This document shows, one piece after another, positions 43,387 to 52,141 of a stretch of DNA of 52,423 bases. Positions within the stretch are counted from its first letter, which is position 1; each line of letters starts with the position of its first letter. The translations under genes and the position numbers were made by a program. Source of the stretch: Roseburia sp. (GTDB taxonomy: Bacteria > Bacillota > Clostridia > Lachnospirales > Lachnospiraceae); contig JAMPFC010000005.1 in assembly GCA_023664685.1 (NCBI GenBank), positions 1 to 52,423 on the forward strand, written 5' to 3'. A model generated the notes under the pieces. That model was not told the origin of the DNA. It saw only the letters and a program-made list of their open reading frames with translations, and ran no database searches.

Positions 43387-44096
43387 TATTTGAGGACACC
43401 ACTGCTAGAGTAAAGCGATTTTCCGGCGTTACTCGATATCTGGTTCGAAGCAAGGTTATATAAACCGGTCGCTCTCTGGGCGATACTGGAAATATAACTT
43501 GAGTTCCCCTGCATCATCGATTTGATATCGGTCAGGTTCGCCGCCTTAAATTTATCCTCATCAACGGAAAGCTTTCCGTCTGTCCCGATCGTGATCCCGA
43601 GTTTATTCAACTGTTTTTCACGAACCGATGCAGAATCCGTCATCCACTTAACACTCTGGGAAATGCTCGCAAGGTCTGCCTTTCCGGAACTGTCGATAAC
43701 CGAATTGAAACTGTCTGCCACTTTTTTCACAGCATCATACAGTTCTTCCTTCGTACTCTCATCAAAATCCATGCCTGCCAGACTTTTTGCATTCGTCTCA
43801 AGGCTTTTGGCTGTACTTTTCACACTAGAAAGCTGCTCATTTGCCTTTGAAACCTGAAGTGCATTCGTCTTCTCACTCTCTACCTTATCACGTATGTTCG
43901 TGAACTGGTTCGCTGTCGTCGTCTTTTTCGTATCGGATTCGCCCTCAACTTTTTCATAATAAGACCGGAGCATCTTCGTATATACACCACTCCGCATCAG
44001 CGCCAAATCGCCAAAATTAGAAGAGGAGAAAAAACTTCCCGTTCCATAAGAATTGGAACTTCCAAAAAGAGCATCTGCTAACGTACTGTTTATCAT
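43386..44096 (-). CDS. FliD-C-terminus-like helical protein
   Basis: 236 residues, Ser/Lys/Asn-rich and mostly helical (probably coiled coil at 55-130). The stretch EKQLNKLGITIGTDGKLSVD followed by EDKFKA and a final region of small residues resembles the end of the flagellar cap protein FliD, where the same phrase precedes the C-terminal coiled coil. No other flagellar gene is in the window, and the rest of FliD is absent, so the true role is unknown. ATG at 44096 follows AAAGGAG by 9 bases; a longer frame begins at 44165 but has no site. It follows murE. Confidence 0.7.
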   Translation of the reverse strand: MINSTLADALFGSSNSYGTGSFFSSSNFGDLALMRSGVYTKMLRSYYEKVEGESDTKKTTTANQFTNIRDKVESEKTNALQVSKANEQLSSVKSTAKSLETNAKSLAGMDFDESTKEELYDAVKKVADSFNSVIDSSGKADLASISQSVKWMTDSASVREKQLNKLGITIGTDGKLSVDEDKFKAANLTDIKSMMQGNSSYISSIAQRATGLYNLASNQISSNAGKSLYSSSGVLK

Positions 44097-44177
44097 ATCC
44101 TTCGACTCCTTTCTGCTAAAACAACTTGGACATCCGTCACAGGCATTTGCCATGTTCCGGAACAAATCCGTCCGCCG

Positions 44178-44195
44178 GCAGCATCCATGCTGCCA
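44178..44195. other. Short hairpin between murE and the FliD-like gene
   Basis: GGCAGCAT, two bases, ATGCTGCC: an 8-bp stem in the 120-base gap after the murE stop. The loop is very tight and no minus-strand T run follows, so I do not call it a terminator. Confidence 0.45.
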
Positions 44196-44217
44196 TTTCT
44201 ATATTATCTATCGTCCA

Positions 44218-45714
44218 TTATAACATAAAACTAAAGTCTTTTCCATATACTTTTTTCATTCCTTTTACAACTGCCTCGCGCTCGCTGTAGTGATGCTTGA
44301 CTCCATTGATCTCCTGATACTCCTCATGCCCCTTTCCAAGAAGGATGATCATATCCCCTTTTTCGGCATGTTCAAGCGCATACGCCACCGCTTCCTCCCT
44401 GTCTGGGATGACCACATAATTCCCATCGCTCTTTGCCATCCCGACCTTGATATCCTCTATGATATCCATAACGTCCTCACGCCTCGGGTTGTCACTCGTG
44501 ATGATGGCAAGCTCTGACATTTTCCCGATCACTTCCCCCATCTCATATCTTCTGACTTTACTGCGGTTTCCGCCACAGCCAAATATACTCACGATCCTGT
44601 GTGGATTATATTCTCTAAGTGTAGAAAGAACACTCTCCGAACTCACGCCATTGTGGGCAAAATCGATCAGCACCGCAAACTCATCCGATACCGGCATCAC
44701 CTCCACACGTCCGCGCACCTGTACATGCTCCAGCGCATGCAGGATGACCTCCTGCGGCATCCCAAGCGCCACTCCGGTACAAGCTGCGCAAAGGGCATTG
44801 TAGACGTTAAAGCGTCCCGGCAGGCCCACGATGATCTGTCCATTGAGAACCCCCTCTGCCTGAAATTCCATCGACAGTTCGCCGCCCTTTGTCACATGGC
44901 GGATCTCCCGCGCCATAAGCTCGGCTTCTTCTCCCTCTTCTTTTGCAGAAAATGTCATGATCTGGCATGTTGCATTCTTTACGATCTCCTCATAATGCTC
45001 ATCGTCCCGGTTCAAAATCCCTGTCCGGCACCGGCGGAACAACTCCGCCTTGCAGGAAAGATACTCTTCAAAATCCGCATGTTCGCCCGGCCCGATGTGA
45101 TCCGGTGAGAGATTGGTAAATACGCCATAGTCAAATTTGATCCCGGCGACACGATCCATTTTAATCCCCTGTGAGGAAACCTCCATCACCATGTACTCGC
45201 ATCCTTCCTCGACCATCATCGAAAAAAGCTTCTGGAGTTCGTAAGATTCCGGCGTAGTGTGTTCGGTCGGAACTGCCTTTCCATTCATAAATGCGCCTAC
45301 CGTCCCGATGATCCCACAGCGTTTTCCCGATTTTTCAATGATATCCCGCACCATATGCTCGGTCGTGGATTTTCCCTTTGTCCCGGTGATCCCCACGGTG
45401 ATCATCTTCTTTGCCGGATAGTCAAAATAGGCAGCCGACATAAGGCTCAGTGCTTTTCTCGCATTTTTTACTTTGAGGACTGTGACGTCCTTATTTTCGA
45501 TCGCTGTATCTTTTTCCAACACAACGACGCCCGCCCCGGCTTCGATCGCACCCGGTATAAATTTATGTCCGTCCACAACCGTTCCCTCGATCGCTACAAA
45601 CATCACATTTTCCTTTACTTTCCGGGAATCATAGGCAATATCTGCAACTTCTTTGTCGAGCGTTCCCTGCAAAAGTTCATACTCCGTATCGGCAATCAAT
45701 TTTTCTAGTATCAC
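44218..45714 (-). CDS. murE: UDP-MurNAc-tripeptide ligase MurE
   Basis: 498 residues. Mur ligase with ATP loop GITGTKGKSTTEHM (about 108-121), the carbamate-lysine region, and DNPRREDVMDII, whose DNPR motif marks meso-diaminopimelate as the amino acid added to UDP-MurNAc-Ala-Glu. Cytoplasmic step of peptidoglycan synthesis. Starts at GTG (45714) preceded by GGGAGGG; 14 bases after the esterase gene. It is not in a dcw cluster. Confidence 0.93.
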   Translation of the reverse strand: MILEKLIADTEYELLQGTLDKEVADIAYDSRKVKENVMFVAIEGTVVDGHKFIPGAIEAGAGVVVLEKDTAIENKDVTVLKVKNARKALSLMSAAYFDYPAKKMITVGITGTKGKSTTEHMVRDIIEKSGKRCGIIGTVGAFMNGKAVPTEHTTPESYELQKLFSMMVEEGCEYMVMEVSSQGIKMDRVAGIKFDYGVFTNLSPDHIGPGEHADFEEYLSCKAELFRRCRTGILNRDDEHYEEIVKNATCQIMTFSAKEEGEEAELMAREIRHVTKGGELSMEFQAEGVLNGQIIVGLPGRFNVYNALCAACTGVALGMPQEVILHALEHVQVRGRVEVMPVSDEFAVLIDFAHNGVSSESVLSTLREYNPHRIVSIFGCGGNRSKVRRYEMGEVIGKMSELAIITSDNPRREDVMDIIEDIKVGMAKSDGNYVVIPDREEAVAYALEHAEKGDMIILLGKGHEEYQEINGVKHHYSEREAVVKGMKKVYGKDFSFML

Positions 45715-45728
45715 AGTATCCCTCCCAT

Positions 45729-47624
45729 CTACATAAAAAATCTGTCATTTAATATACGTGTCTTTAAAAATTTATATGACTTTTTGGAAAGATTTCTCTT
45801 CATTCTCTTCTTTTCTTTGGTGCGGTTGATATACTTAGAGGTCATGGCAGCTTTCGCTTTTGTCTTTGACGCCGAAAATGTCATGATCCGCTTAGCGCCT
45901 GATTTTCTGCTCCATTTGTTCCACTGCGTCAGCACCTTCCCACTGGCATCTGTCCCATTTGGGTTTCCGGTATATAAAAAGTTTTTCATATACTGGCGCA
46001 TGACACTGGAGAGATCCTCGCGCCCTTTTAAGTTGGATTTGCGGTAAACAGTATGGCTCGTATTTTTCTCGCCTTTTTTGTATCTTCCAAGAAGAAAGTC
46101 AACGTCCATTCCGTGGATCGCTCCGACATATTTTGCATAGTCCGCACTCACCACACTTTTACTCTCGCCCCACTGAAAACGGTAGGCATACATGTCAGAA
46201 TGGTACGGATCCTGCGCAACCTTCATTGCCAGTTTTTCCAGATAAAAGGACGACTGGAGTTTACTTCCATATTCCTTCGCTTTTTTCAAAAGATTATAAA
46301 ACTGTTTTTTGCTTTTAAAAGTCTTCGGACTCTTCGTCAAAATCCTCTGCATCGTGTTGTAGGATACATTGGCAAACTCTGAATTATTGGAGGCGATCAT
46401 CAGCGGAACCCGGTTGTAACCGCCCCATTCCAGACAGTCGAAGCCTTCCTTCGGGATTACGGTGCCATCGGTAAAGCACTGTGGGAAAGTGGTAAGCCGG
46501 AGTCCCACGTTTCCTGCCATTTTTTTGATTTCGCTATCGGTAAGGCTGTATAACAGTTTGTTCAGCTTCTTTTTGCTAAGGCCTTTTACATATTTTAATG
46601 CTTTCTTCTTTTTCGCAAAGCGTCCTCTCCGGACGAGAACCGTTGCCAGTTTTTCATTCGACCATTTTCTTCCCTCGCTCACGGAACAGGTTGTCATCCC
46701 CCCGCTAAAGCTGATCACTTTATGAAACAAACCGCTCATGATCGGTGAGATCATACAGTTTAAGCTGTCCCTTGCCCCTGCTGAAAATCCGGAAAGCGTA
46801 ACATTTCCATTGTCTCCGCCGAACGCAGCGATATTATCCCTGACCCACTCGAGGGCAAGCTTGATATCGAGCATAGCAAAATTTCCGCTGTCCGTCAGTT
46901 TATTTCCGGTACGCAGTCCGCGGGAATTGAACCACCCAAAAGCTCCCTGCCGGAACTCTACCGATACGACGATAACCTTTGTCTCCTCTACAAAAGTACT
47001 GAAATTCCGGTTGGCGCTGCCGCCCACATTTCCCCCGCCATGCAAAAAAACCATGACCGGAAGATTTTCTACATCGCCTTTTTCCGCCGGTTTATATACA
47101 TTGACAAACAGGCAGTTGTCTCCCTTTCCCGTTTTACTCTTCTTGCAGGATTTTGTGTTAAACCACAGATCAGGGGCAGTAGGAGCTTTCCATCTCTCTG
47201 TCTTCCCATATGGCACCCCGAGCCACATATAAGCTTTCGTTGTCTTCTTTCCCTCGATTTTTCCATACTGCGTCATAACGATGCGTGGATTTTCCACTGT
47301 CTCACTCTCTGTCACCGCCTGACTGGTCACAGCCTGACCCGTAACCGCCTGACCGGTCACTGGCTGTCCGGATACGACCTGACCGGATACTGCTGCCGGC
47401 TCGTCCGAGGGCTTCTCCGGGTTCGTTTCCTTTTTATCTGCTGTATGAAAAAGGCTGTATTCTATGTTTGTAGTATGACTTTTCCCGCCCTGTACCGCAG
47501 ACACCTGTAACACCGACGCATCCGCAACCTCCGAGTCTCCCCTGAAAAGTCCGGATAAAATTGCTACTGATAACACAAACAGCACCATCATATATTTTAA
47601 AATTATCTTCTTTTTCTTCTGCAT
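45729..47624 (-). CDS. Secreted or membrane-anchored type B carboxylesterase
   Basis: 631 residues. An N-terminal basic signal-anchor (KKIILKYMMVLFVLSVAIL) precedes a Ser/Thr/Gln stretch with five-residue repeats of VTGQA type (about 82-108), then an alpha/beta-hydrolase of the carboxylesterase type (GKIEGKKTTKAYMWLGVPYG, VFLHGGGNVGG oxyanion hole). The nucleophile is in LSGFSAGARDS; the family's usual GES is GFS here. The His is in YVGAIHGMDVDFL. The C-terminus is very basic (KEKKRMKRNLSKKSYKFLK). Ester substrate unknown, possibly plant cell-wall esters. Six bases after the HAD gene. Confidence 0.88.
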   Translation of the reverse strand: MQKKKKIILKYMMVLFVLSVAILSGLFRGDSEVADASVLQVSAVQGGKSHTTNIEYSLFHTADKKETNPEKPSDEPAAVSGQVVSGQPVTGQAVTGQAVTSQAVTESETVENPRIVMTQYGKIEGKKTTKAYMWLGVPYGKTERWKAPTAPDLWFNTKSCKKSKTGKGDNCLFVNVYKPAEKGDVENLPVMVFLHGGGNVGGSANRNFSTFVEETKVIVVSVEFRQGAFGWFNSRGLRTGNKLTDSGNFAMLDIKLALEWVRDNIAAFGGDNGNVTLSGFSAGARDSLNCMISPIMSGLFHKVISFSGGMTTCSVSEGRKWSNEKLATVLVRRGRFAKKKKALKYVKGLSKKKLNKLLYSLTDSEIKKMAGNVGLRLTTFPQCFTDGTVIPKEGFDCLEWGGYNRVPLMIASNNSEFANVSYNTMQRILTKSPKTFKSKKQFYNLLKKAKEYGSKLQSSFYLEKLAMKVAQDPYHSDMYAYRFQWGESKSVVSADYAKYVGAIHGMDVDFLLGRYKKGEKNTSHTVYRKSNLKGREDLSSVMRQYMKNFLYTGNPNGTDASGKVLTQWNKWSRKSGAKRIMTFSASKTKAKAAMTSKYINRTKEKKRMKRNLSKKSYKFLKTRILNDRFFM

Positions 47625-47630
47625 GATTTG

Positions 47631-48443
47631 TCATTCCCCTGTCAATTTTAAGTATTTCAGCGCATTGGCGATTCCATCCTCCATAACCGGATCGGTTACA
47701 TGATCCACCTTGTCAAACAGGATTGGGTTCCCTCCGCCCATCGCCACAGAATATCCTGCGCACTGTAACATAGAAAGATCGTTGGAGCTGTCACCAAAAG
47801 CAACCGACCGGCTCACATCAACGCCAAGTTTGTCACACACATAGCGGATTCCCGTTGCTTTGGAAATCCCCCGCGGCACGACCTCATAAAAGGTCGGATC
47901 CCTGAGTATAAACTCAAACTGCTCCTCGTATTTTTTGCGAAAGCTTTCCATGTCCGAACTTCCGTCAAACCAGAGCGCCATCTTGTCAAAGGAAAATTCC
48001 TCCTCCCAATAGCACTGGGTTCTCGCTGTAAAACTTCGGTTTTCCGCCATGAAGTTCCCATTTTCCGTAAATATGCTTTTGACGACCGGCATCCAGTAGT
48101 CATGGCGAAACGCCGAACAGTCCCGTCCCTCAAGCACTCCGTCGATATGGTAGGTCTGCAGATCCTCAACGATCTGCCTCTGAAGATCCGGCGCAAGCTC
48201 GTGATGAAATACTTCTTTTCCCTCGATTTCCACATACGTTCCGCACCCGCCGACGATTCCATCAAAGCCAAGTTCAATGATGTCTTCCGGTATGATCGCC
48301 CGGCATCTCCCGGAACAAATAAAAAGCAGATGTCCGTTTTCTTTTACTTTCTTCAATGCCTGTTTTGCACTTTCCGGAACAAAATCTTTTTCTTCATCGA
48401 TCAGTGTCCCATCAATATCAAAAAACAGAATGTGCTTCTCCAT
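47631..48443 (-). CDS. HAD superfamily phosphatase (Cof type)
   Basis: 270 residues. Motif I is LFFDIDGTLIDE, motif II is LLFICSGR, and motifs III/IV are in the lysine region and VAFGDSSNDLSML; a C2-type cap sits between. Cof proteins dephosphorylate sugar phosphates, pyridoxal phosphate or flavin mononucleotide; specificity is not readable. AAAGGAAA precedes the ATG. Confidence 0.92.
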   Translation of the reverse strand: MEKHILFFDIDGTLIDEEKDFVPESAKQALKKVKENGHLLFICSGRCRAIIPEDIIELGFDGIVGGCGTYVEIEGKEVFHHELAPDLQRQIVEDLQTYHIDGVLEGRDCSAFRHDYWMPVVKSIFTENGNFMAENRSFTARTQCYWEEEFSFDKMALWFDGSSDMESFRKKYEEQFEFILRDPTFYEVVPRGISKATGIRYVCDKLGVDVSRSVAFGDSSNDLSMLQCAGYSVAMGGGNPILFDKVDHVTDPVMEDGIANALKYLKLTGE

Positions 48444-48463
48444 GACGTGTGTTTCCTTTCCGT

Positions 48464-49837
48464 TTACCGTTTCTCAATCCCTTTGTATTCTTTATGATCG
48501 CCAACATACTTATAGGCAGGCCGGATGATCTTTCCGTCATTCACCAGCTCCTCCAGTCTGTGGGCGCACCATCCGGATATCCGGGCAATCGCAAAGATCG
48601 GTGTAAAAAGTTCCCTCGGAATACCAAGCATAGTATATACAAAACCACTGTAAAAGTCAACGTTTGCGCACACCGGCTTATAGCGTCTTCTCTTTTTCAT
48701 AATAAGCCTTGCCGCCACCTTTTCAACCGTTTCATAGAGCTTAAATTCATCCTCAAGCCCCTTTGCCACGGAAAGTTTTTTGGCATATTTTTTCAGGATC
48801 ACTTCTCTTGGATCGGACTCGGTGTATACCGCATGCCCCATGCCATAGATGAGGCCGCTCTGGTCAAATGCCTCTTTATTTAATATCTTCGTGAGATAGG
48901 CTGCGATCTGCTGCTTATCGCTCCAGTCCGGGCAGTGTTCCTTGATATCATCAAACATCTGGAGTACCTTTAGATTTGCTCCTCCATGACGCGGCCCTTT
49001 CAGGGATGCGATCGAGGCGGATATCGCCGAATACGTATCTGTCCCGGATGACGTGACAACATGGTTCGTAAAGGTGGAATTATTTCCCCCGCCATGCTCA
49101 GCATGCAGGATCAGCGCAATGTCAAGCACTTTTGCCTCAAGCTCCGTAAATACCCCGTCCGGACGTATCATCTGGAGAATATTTTCTGCGATCGACAAGT
49201 TCTTTTCCGGCATCCGGATCACAAGGGCATCGTCGTATTCAAAATGACGGTACGCATGATAGGCATAGACTGCGATCATCGGAATCTTGGCGATCAGCTG
49301 CAGCGACTGCCTGAGAACATTCGGCACGGAAATATCGTCCGGATTGTCATCATAAGAATAGAGCGTAAGCACACTTTTCTGGAGTGCATTCATGATGTTT
49401 CCACTCGGCGCTTTCATGATCACATCGCGGACAAACTGAGCCGACACTTCCTGCAAGTCGGAAAGAACCCAAAGGAAATTTTTAAACTGCGCCCGATTGG
49501 GCAGTTCCCCGAACAAAAGAAGATACGTCACCTCCTCAAAGGCATATCTTCTGTTCTGATACCCCTTCACCAGCTCCTGTACATCGTACCCCTGATAATA
49601 CAATTTTCCCGGCGCCGGAATCTTTTGCCCGTCCTTTCGCTCATAAGCGACTACATCCGCAATTTCCGTGAGTCCTGTAAGTACACCTTTTCCGTTGGAG
49701 TCCCTCAGCCCTCTTTTTACATCATACTCCACATACATGTCCAAATTTATGGCACCGGAAAGCATACAATAATTTACCAAATCCTCAAACTTTGTATTTA
49801 ATTCATCATTTAAGCGCATCATTGATTTATTATCCAT
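48464..49837 (-). CDS. gltA: Citrate synthase
   Basis: 457 residues, type with a long N-terminal extension as in several clostridia. Condenses acetyl-CoA and oxaloacetate to citrate. The catalytic regions are ALILHAEHGGGNNSTFTNHV (first His pair), GPRHGGAN and YGMGHAVYTESDPRE; the acidic residue follows near the C-terminus. No other citric-acid-cycle gene is adjacent. GGAGG precedes the ATG; 15 bases after the GNAT-methyltransferase gene. Confidence 0.93.
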   Translation of the reverse strand: MDNKSMMRLNDELNTKFEDLVNYCMLSGAINLDMYVEYDVKRGLRDSNGKGVLTGLTEIADVVAYERKDGQKIPAPGKLYYQGYDVQELVKGYQNRRYAFEEVTYLLLFGELPNRAQFKNFLWVLSDLQEVSAQFVRDVIMKAPSGNIMNALQKSVLTLYSYDDNPDDISVPNVLRQSLQLIAKIPMIAVYAYHAYRHFEYDDALVIRMPEKNLSIAENILQMIRPDGVFTELEAKVLDIALILHAEHGGGNNSTFTNHVVTSSGTDTYSAISASIASLKGPRHGGANLKVLQMFDDIKEHCPDWSDKQQIAAYLTKILNKEAFDQSGLIYGMGHAVYTESDPREVILKKYAKKLSVAKGLEDEFKLYETVEKVAARLIMKKRRRYKPVCANVDFYSGFVYTMLGIPRELFTPIFAIARISGWCAHRLEELVNDGKIIRPAYKYVGDHKEYKGIEKR

Positions 49838-49852
49838 TTTTATCCTCCGTGG

Positions 49853-51400
49853 TTACTGGTTTTTTTGGCAGACCAAAAGAATTTCTTTTGCCTGCACATC
49901 CGTAGCTTTATATTTTTTTCTCCAATCAGCTGCATTTACATACTGAGCCTCTACAACAGAAAAGCCTGCTTTTTTACACATAGCCACAATCTCTTCCATT
50001 GTAAATCTTCTGTCTCTGACAATAAGTTCGACTGGCAATTCAAACCCCTTCGTAAACTGTTCTTTACGGTATACCAGATGGGTCTCCGTATCGATCATAT
50101 AAAAATCAGGATTGAATACATTTCCTGTCTCTTCCATCGTATTTGAGGCAGAGAGGTTTAGTAATTTATCAGCCTCTTTTTCAAAAGTAAATGTATTTAC
50201 TGCATTTGCTAGCGTAGATTCATAATTCATAACAGAAAAAATCGCATATCCATCTGTTTGTAGTAATTGATATGCTGTTTCTATTATTTTATAATTCTCA
50301 GCCTCAACAGCAAAAGAACCAACAACATCATATAAACAAAGCACGACCGAAGCCAAACGATCATTTCGATAAGTTCTGCAATCTTCCTCAAACACAGAAA
50401 TATTTTCCAGACCTTTCGACTCGATTTTCGCTTTCGCCGCATTTACATTTTTTAAAATATAATCAATTCCTAAAACCTCTATTCCTCTCTGAGCCAGTTC
50501 AAGCGAATGCCGCCCCGTGCCACAGCCCAGATCGTATACGAAATCCGTTGGTGACAAGTGTGTCTTTTCCATGATAAAATCAATCTCCGCAGAAGTATGT
50601 TTCATCCATTTCTGTCTTGTTTCTTCCAAATCCATACGCGCATATGCCTGTCGGACAACAGAATCGGATGTAGCTACCATATTTTCGATTTCTTCATTGG
50701 AAAGAGAAATCTGCTCCTGATCTTTAAATGTAAATGCAAACCATTCCCATCCATCATCAATATCACCCAGACACCACGGAATATCGTTTTGTGTTACATT
50801 TTGCAGCATTTCCTCCGTATCTCCGTGATCGACAAAAAACTCTGTATTCACGATCGATGTATCATCCGTTATTTGAAATACCGTTTTATCTGTGATAAAT
50901 GGGACATTTTTTCGTCCTATACTTTTCAACTTAATAGCATTTTTTCGTATTCTGACAGGCTTCGCTCTTCTCCGGGTAGCCTTTTCCAATGCACGCACCG
51001 CATATGGGTTGGCACTTACGATTCCCCATGCATAATGGTTCGACAACCCCCAGATGGAAAATAAAATGTTCTTTGCAATACCGTGATGCCGATAATTCTT
51101 ATGAACAACTAACTGTGTCACCCATGTCACAATGCCATAATTATTCTCTTTGCGGCTAAAGGCAATCGCATATCCAATCAATGTCTCTTCCTTCATCGCA
51201 TAATAAATCGTAACATCATCATTCTCAAGCCATTCACAAATCTTATCCGCAGACAATCTAATATTTTCATTGGGACGAACTCCATTTCTTCCCCATATCC
51301 CATAATGATTTGAATATAATTCTGCACATTTCGATAAAAATTCTTTATTAACAGTTGCAAAACGACCCGGAATACGATTATATTCAATATTTTCCAACAT
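49853..51400 (-). CDS. GNAT acetyltransferase fused to SAM methyltransferase
   Basis: About 515 residues. Residues 1-155 form a GNAT domain (VTQLVVHKNYRHHGIAKNIL is the acetyl-CoA loop, R/Q-x-x-G-x-A). A linker of about 110 residues includes FITDKTVFQITDDTSIVNTE, then a class I methyltransferase begins at about 270 (FVYDLGCGTGRHSLELAQRG, with EEDCRTYRNDRLASVVLCLY). The substrate is unknown; the fusion suggests both groups are added to the same or linked amine. ATG at 51400, with a TTG 21 bases upstream as alternative. A stop-free gap of 15 bases leads to citrate synthase. Confidence 0.85.
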   Translation of the reverse strand: MLENIEYNRIPGRFATVNKEFLSKCAELYSNHYGIWGRNGVRPNENIRLSADKICEWLENDDVTIYYAMKEETLIGYAIAFSRKENNYGIVTWVTQLVVHKNYRHHGIAKNILFSIWGLSNHYAWGIVSANPYAVRALEKATRRRAKPVRIRKNAIKLKSIGRKNVPFITDKTVFQITDDTSIVNTEFFVDHGDTEEMLQNVTQNDIPWCLGDIDDGWEWFAFTFKDQEQISLSNEEIENMVATSDSVVRQAYARMDLEETRQKWMKHTSAEIDFIMEKTHLSPTDFVYDLGCGTGRHSLELAQRGIEVLGIDYILKNVNAAKAKIESKGLENISVFEEDCRTYRNDRLASVVLCLYDVVGSFAVEAENYKIIETAYQLLQTDGYAIFSVMNYESTLANAVNTFTFEKEADKLLNLSASNTMEETGNVFNPDFYMIDTETHLVYRKEQFTKGFELPVELIVRDRRFTMEEIVAMCKKAGFSVVEAQYVNAADWRKKYKATDVQAKEILLVCQKNQ

Positions 51401-51506
51401 TTCCTGCTTTTCCTTTCCCAAATAACCGACTGAGCTTTTGCATAAGTTATGCTTTTAAAGTTTAACACAAAAAAAGCAAATACACAAATTTTTTTCTAAA
51501 GTGAAA

Positions 51507-52007
51507 CTAAAACTTCCGGATCTGCTCCGATTCATCATCGCTCTTTGTAATTTCCCGAATCTGCACATAATATCCATTATTTTCATTCACGGATACATAC
51601 ACTCTTTCTCCCACCTGATGCTTAAAGAGTGCCTTTCCCATTGGTGACTCAATACTGATCATACGGTTTGCCGCATCACTTCTCACCGTCGTCACAAGCT
51701 TGTATTCCTCCTCGCAGTCGTCCTCCTCTATGTAAATCTTCACTGTGTCATTTAAGCCCGCCTCCGAATCGACAGAATCATCCTCTACGATCTGCGCAGT
51801 CTTGATCATCCGTTCCAGATACCGAATCCGGCTCTCATTTTCATTTTTGAATTTCTTCGCCGCCTTGTATTCAAAATTTTCACTCAGGTCTCCGTGCGCT
51901 CTTGCCTCTTTCACATCCTCAAGTGCCTCCTTGCGCACAACGAGCTTCCGATGCTCAATCTCCTGTTCCATTTTCTCAATGTCCTTTTTTGTCAGTCTGT
52001 CATACAT
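51507..52007 (-). CDS. greA: Transcription elongation factor GreA
   Basis: 166 residues. An N-terminal antiparallel coiled coil with the tip acids (EARAHGDLSENFEYKAAKKF) reaches into RNA polymerase to stimulate cleavage of backtracked RNA; the C-terminal FKBP-like domain has SPMGKALFKHQVGERVYV. AAAGGCGGA precedes the ATG. In Bacillus greA closes the yrr cluster; here it is 13 kb away from that cluster. Confidence 0.93.
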   Translation of the reverse strand: MYDRLTKKDIEKMEQEIEHRKLVVRKEALEDVKEARAHGDLSENFEYKAAKKFKNENESRIRYLERMIKTAQIVEDDSVDSEAGLNDTVKIYIEEDDCEEEYKLVTTVRSDAANRMISIESPMGKALFKHQVGERVYVSVNENNGYYVQIREITKSDDESEQIRKF

Positions 52008-52141
52008 GATGGTTCCGCCTTTCTACTGGTTTTATATAAATTTCTGATAACCCGGTACTCCGATGGGTTGATTTTTTTCCACCTTTTCCAGTTCTTCCAT
52101 TTTTCTCTGATTTTCTTCCACATACTTTCCCCCATAAGAGA

